This document shows, piece by piece, positions 50,124-52,311 of a stretch of 52,311 nucleotides of DNA (the first letter of the stretch is position 1; each line of letters starts with the position of its first letter). Source of the stretch: Planctomycetota bacterium (lineage in GTDB: Bacteria > Planctomycetota > UBA8108 > UBA1146 > JAJFFE01); NCBI GenBank assembly GCA_021776775.1, contig JAJFFE010000393.1, positions 1 to 52,311 on the forward strand, in the 5' to 3' direction. The notes under the pieces are model-generated. The model was not told where the DNA came from. It did not search any database and was given only the letters and a program-made list of their open reading frames with translations. The position numbers were made by a program, and so were the translations under genes.

Positions 50124-50446
50124 AGCACCACATTGATGACGCAGTGCCCTGAACCGGCCCGTAGGACCAAGACCGACGAATTCGCTTACGGTGCAGCCCC
50201 GGAGACCCGGACTTCGCCGGCCGCGGTGACCGGAACGTCGAAGATCGACGTGCCGAACACTCGGCCGGTCAGCGTCCACTTCAACAGGAGAAGCGCCGAG
50301 CCTTCGGAGTCCACAACGGTGACGGTGTCCACGCTAGCGTCCTCGCCTATCGATACTGGCGCCCGAGTTCCAGACGGCTTGCGAAGAACGGGCGCCGCGT
50401 TCTAGCATGGGTTCGTTCAAAAAAATGTCCCCCACAGGAGTTCCCA
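50124..50446. other. Gap of 323 bp between hydrolase and MbcA-like gene
   Basis: A plus-strand frame at 50133-50405 has a low-complexity product and no ribosome site, so I do not call it. On the minus strand a frame of good protein-like quality runs from about 50403 to the stop at 50186 but has no convincing start (see the separate entry). The AGGAG at about 50437-50441 belongs to the next gene. Confidence 0.5.
50186..50332 (-). pseudogene. Possible gene remnant or very small ORF
   Basis: The minus frame ending at the TAA at 50186-50188 reads as a strand-rich peptide (TVTVVDSEGSALLLLKWTLT, then GRVFGTSIFDVPVTAAGEV). It remains open to a TAG near 50403 with normal GC-rich third positions. A GTG at 50332 has GAGG eight bases upstream, giving 48 residues. 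There is no signal peptide. It may be the tail of a decayed secreted protein or simple chance; I favour neither strongly. Confidence 0.2.
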
Positions 50447-52087
50447 ATGGCCAAGCCCAAGATCGAACCGAAGGTGAAACGGTTGCTCGATGACGTCGAG
50501 CAGTTTCGACGGGCTCGGCCGTGGAACGAGGTCGACGAGCAGCAACTGTTCGTGGTGGAGCTCGAGGGGCAAGACGAAGCGCTGACGGGGATGGTGGTGG
50601 GAGGGGACGCGCCGGGGCTCGTCGTGGTTCGGAGCGCGGACGGCTATCGACGGATGCTTGATTGGCTCATGGCGGATGACGACGAAGTCTTCGAAGCGGT
50701 CGACAACTGGGGAGTCGGATGGGAGAAGCGGCACGAGCTCGACTCTCGGTTCACTTCGATCCTGAATCGGGGCGGGCTGCGTGGTGACAAGAATCAACGG
50801 GTACCTTACCTGTACGCCAGGGACGCCCACCACGGTTCGCGTCCCTTGCGCGGCGCCGAGATTCAAGCGCTGGGCGACGTGCTGCGCGGAGTGATGGCTT
50901 GTTACAAGTCGGGTCGCCTGCAACCGCCGACGCCGCCCCTCTGTCTCAGACGAACGCAGCGGCTGCAGATCGCTAAGGGCGGGAAGCTGGTCGACGTCTC
51001 GACGGTGCGGGTTCCCATCGCGCCGTCCGATGCCCCGCTTCCCGCACCGATTCTGCTCGATCCCGGACTCGCGGACTTGCCCCGACTTGAACAGACACTC
51101 GCCATCGCGGCGACGTTGGGGCCGCCGACCCGGGACGATTTATCCGATATGGTCGTTCTCTTCGCACTGGACATCGCGGGAGGCGTCATCGTTGGCGATG
51201 AGGTGGTGTTCGGCGATCCGATCGTAGAGCTACCGACATTCGTCGAGACGACGCTTCACGGTGAGAGCGGCTCCGCCGGTAGTCGGGTCGGACTCCCGCG
51301 GCGGATCCTGTTCGAAAGCACACGGTTATTCACGGCGCTCACACCTTCGCTGGCAGAACTGGATATCGAGGCGGTTCTCGAACCCACCCACGCGGTTTTC
51401 GAGCGAGTCGACGAACTCGTCGTCACGCTGCACGCACTCGCCAGCGCCAGGCTGCCCGACCGTGACGCTCCGTTCTTGCCGACCCTGCAGAACACCGACG
51501 GTGAGCCTCTCGAGGTGGTCAATGCTCGGTTCTTCGTGGCGGATCACGACCGATGCGTCGCTGCGCTCGAGGAGCGCGGCGACGTCGAGAGCACCGAATA
51601 CGAGGGTGAGTGGATTTGGCAATCGGACGAAAACACCATGCTCGCTCATCTCGAAATGATCGAGGACTGCCTGGAAGTGGAGGTCAACTCGAAAGCACGC
51701 CTCGATCGGATCCGCGGCTGGATCGACAAGATTCCCGGCGTGGCCTTCGTGCGGGAGAGCGTCCGCGAGGTCGCTGACCCGATATTCGACGACTCGCTCC
51801 CCCCCCGAGACGACCCGATGGAGACGTCGGCCGAGTTACCGCCGGAGATCACTCAGCAAGTCAACGCGATGCTCGAACAACGGATACTCGGCTGGATAGA
51901 CGAGTCCGTTCCCGCCCTCGGCGGTTCGACGCCGCGAGAAGCGTGCGCGACTCCGTCCGGCCGCGAGAAAGTCGCGAGTATGATCCGGGAGATGAACGAG
52001 CCAGTGTCGAACCTACCGAGTGGGTCCTTCGACTTCGATCGTCTCAAAGAACAAATGCTGGAAGAGCTCGGCCTGGGCGACGTGTGA
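50447..52087 (+). CDS. 546-aa protein with MbcA/ParS-like C-terminal segment
   Basis: The protein has 546 residues; AGGAG precedes the ATG. The N-terminal part (QQLFVVELEGQDEALTGMVV, then a Gly-rich strand and YRRMLDWLM) resembles the DUF6930/DUF7309 type of domain. Residues near 415-440 (AHLEMIEDCLEVEVNSKARL) carry the EVNS..R motif seen before MbcA/ParS-like segments in SEC-C proteins. Residues from 475 (WIDESVPALGGSTPREAC, then TPSGREKV) match the toxin-binding W.d..vPaLgG.TPreA signature. No SEC-C zinc motif and no toxin gene lie beside it. It is cytoplasmic with unknown function. Assignment rests on recall of motifs. Confidence 0.75.
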   Translation: MAKPKIEPKVKRLLDDVEQFRRARPWNEVDEQQLFVVELEGQDEALTGMVVGGDAPGLVVVRSADGYRRMLDWLMADDDEVFEAVDNWGVGWEKRHELDSRFTSILNRGGLRGDKNQRVPYLYARDAHHGSRPLRGAEIQALGDVLRGVMACYKSGRLQPPTPPLCLRRTQRLQIAKGGKLVDVSTVRVPIAPSDAPLPAPILLDPGLADLPRLEQTLAIAATLGPPTRDDLSDMVVLFALDIAGGVIVGDEVVFGDPIVELPTFVETTLHGESGSAGSRVGLPRRILFESTRLFTALTPSLAELDIEAVLEPTHAVFERVDELVVTLHALASARLPDRDAPFLPTLQNTDGEPLEVVNARFFVADHDRCVAALEERGDVESTEYEGEWIWQSDENTMLAHLEMIEDCLEVEVNSKARLDRIRGWIDKIPGVAFVRESVREVADPIFDDSLPPRDDPMETSAELPPEITQQVNAMLEQRILGWIDESVPALGGSTPREACATPSGREKVASMIREMNEPVSNLPSGSFDFDRLKEQMLEELGLGDV

Positions 52088-52135
52088 TGTCTCTGTTGGT
52101 AGTACGATCACGAAAGCAACCGGAAGTGAGACTGT

Positions 52136-52311
52136 ATGTCGATGAGACCAAGCCGTCGTTGCGCACTACGAAGCGTCTTTGCATTACTTGTGGTTAGCCT
52201 TGCGGGTTGCTCGGGGCTCGCGTCGACGAGTTCGAATCCGCGCTCGGGGCACCACTACGTGCTTGCCATTCTCACATCGGGGTCTCAAGCAAACGAGTTG
52301 GACGAGGCGGC
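52136..52311 (+). CDS. Lipoprotein, 5' part only
   Basis: The ATG at 52136 follows GGAAGTGAG and runs open to the right edge (58 complete codons). MSMRPSRRCALRSVFALLVV followed by SLAGC is a typical lipoprotein signal with lipobox LAGC. After a Ser/Thr linker the mature protein begins GHHYVLAILTSGSQANELDE, which might be the start of a YCII-like domain, but too little is present to tell. Confidence 0.75.
   Translation, partial: MSMRPSRRCALRSVFALLVVSLAGCSGLASTSSNPRSGHHYVLAILTSGSQANELDEA

Noticed and set aside
50133..50405. Plus-strand 90-codon frame
   Set aside because: No ribosome site; composition is Thr/Ser/Arg-rich without structure-like pattern.
52220..52262. tRNA-like TTCGAATCC followed by GCACCA
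   Set aside because: The flanking bases do not form a T stem or acceptor, and the stretch is within an in-frame lipoprotein gene.

Overview
The window looks like a chromosomal segment of a GC-rich Gram-negative bacterium, most likely a member of the Planctomycetota or a close relative. The best clue is a dockerin-type tail (RGDANGDMSVNIADAV..., then DVNGDGTIAIGD) on a large secreted repeat protein, a style common in planctomycete secreted proteins. Other support comes from giant repeat lipoproteins, an outer-membrane barrel, many lipobox proteins and AGGAG-type ribosome binding sites. This assignment is an inference; no rRNA or marker gene is present.

Region 1 (1-29525) is almost entirely surface-repeat proteins. 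On the minus strand, reading right to left, lie a 1395-aa membrane-anchored multidomain protein with a possible FecR-like segment, an ECF sigma factor, a 1080-aa protein with six MAM/jelly-roll-like repeats and a dockerin tail, and a protein of PPC-like 108-aa repeats that runs off the left edge. Divergent from them, 11257-29412 encodes a 6051-aa lipoprotein built of about 53 carboxypeptidase-regulatory/Cna-B-like repeats. Its last 2370 residues are a tandem duplication of a block of nine repeats plus a tail. A strong intrinsic terminator follows it.

Region 2 (29629-34499) holds a TetR regulator facing an MDR oxidoreductase across a twin palindromic operator. After these come small plus-strand genes: DUF1697, an orphan GyrB-like ATPase domain, two lipoproteins (one NTF2-like) and a HAD hydrolase.

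Region 3 (41001-34645, minus strand) has a beta-propeller-like secreted protein and a tightly coupled four-gene operon: GT-C glycosyltransferase, outer-membrane barrel, c-type cytochrome and hybrid histidine kinase.

Region 4 (41271-45748, plus strand) starts with an FMN-riboswitch-like leader controlling a riboflavin synthase-DHBP synthase fusion. A GNAT acetyltransferase follows, then a three-gene operon joined by two ATGA overlaps. Its middle gene is a bacterial Vms1/ANKZF1-like (VLRF1) peptidyl-tRNA release factor homologue, and the flanking genes are uncharacterised. This cassette is the best candidate here for an undescribed system, possibly in ribosome rescue.

Region 5 (45785-52311) contains a GntR regulator coupled to a serine hydrolase, with a DinB-like protein after it. 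It also holds a membrane-anchored alpha/beta hydrolase, a 546-aa protein with an MbcA/ParS-like C-terminus, and the start of a lipoprotein cut by the right edge.
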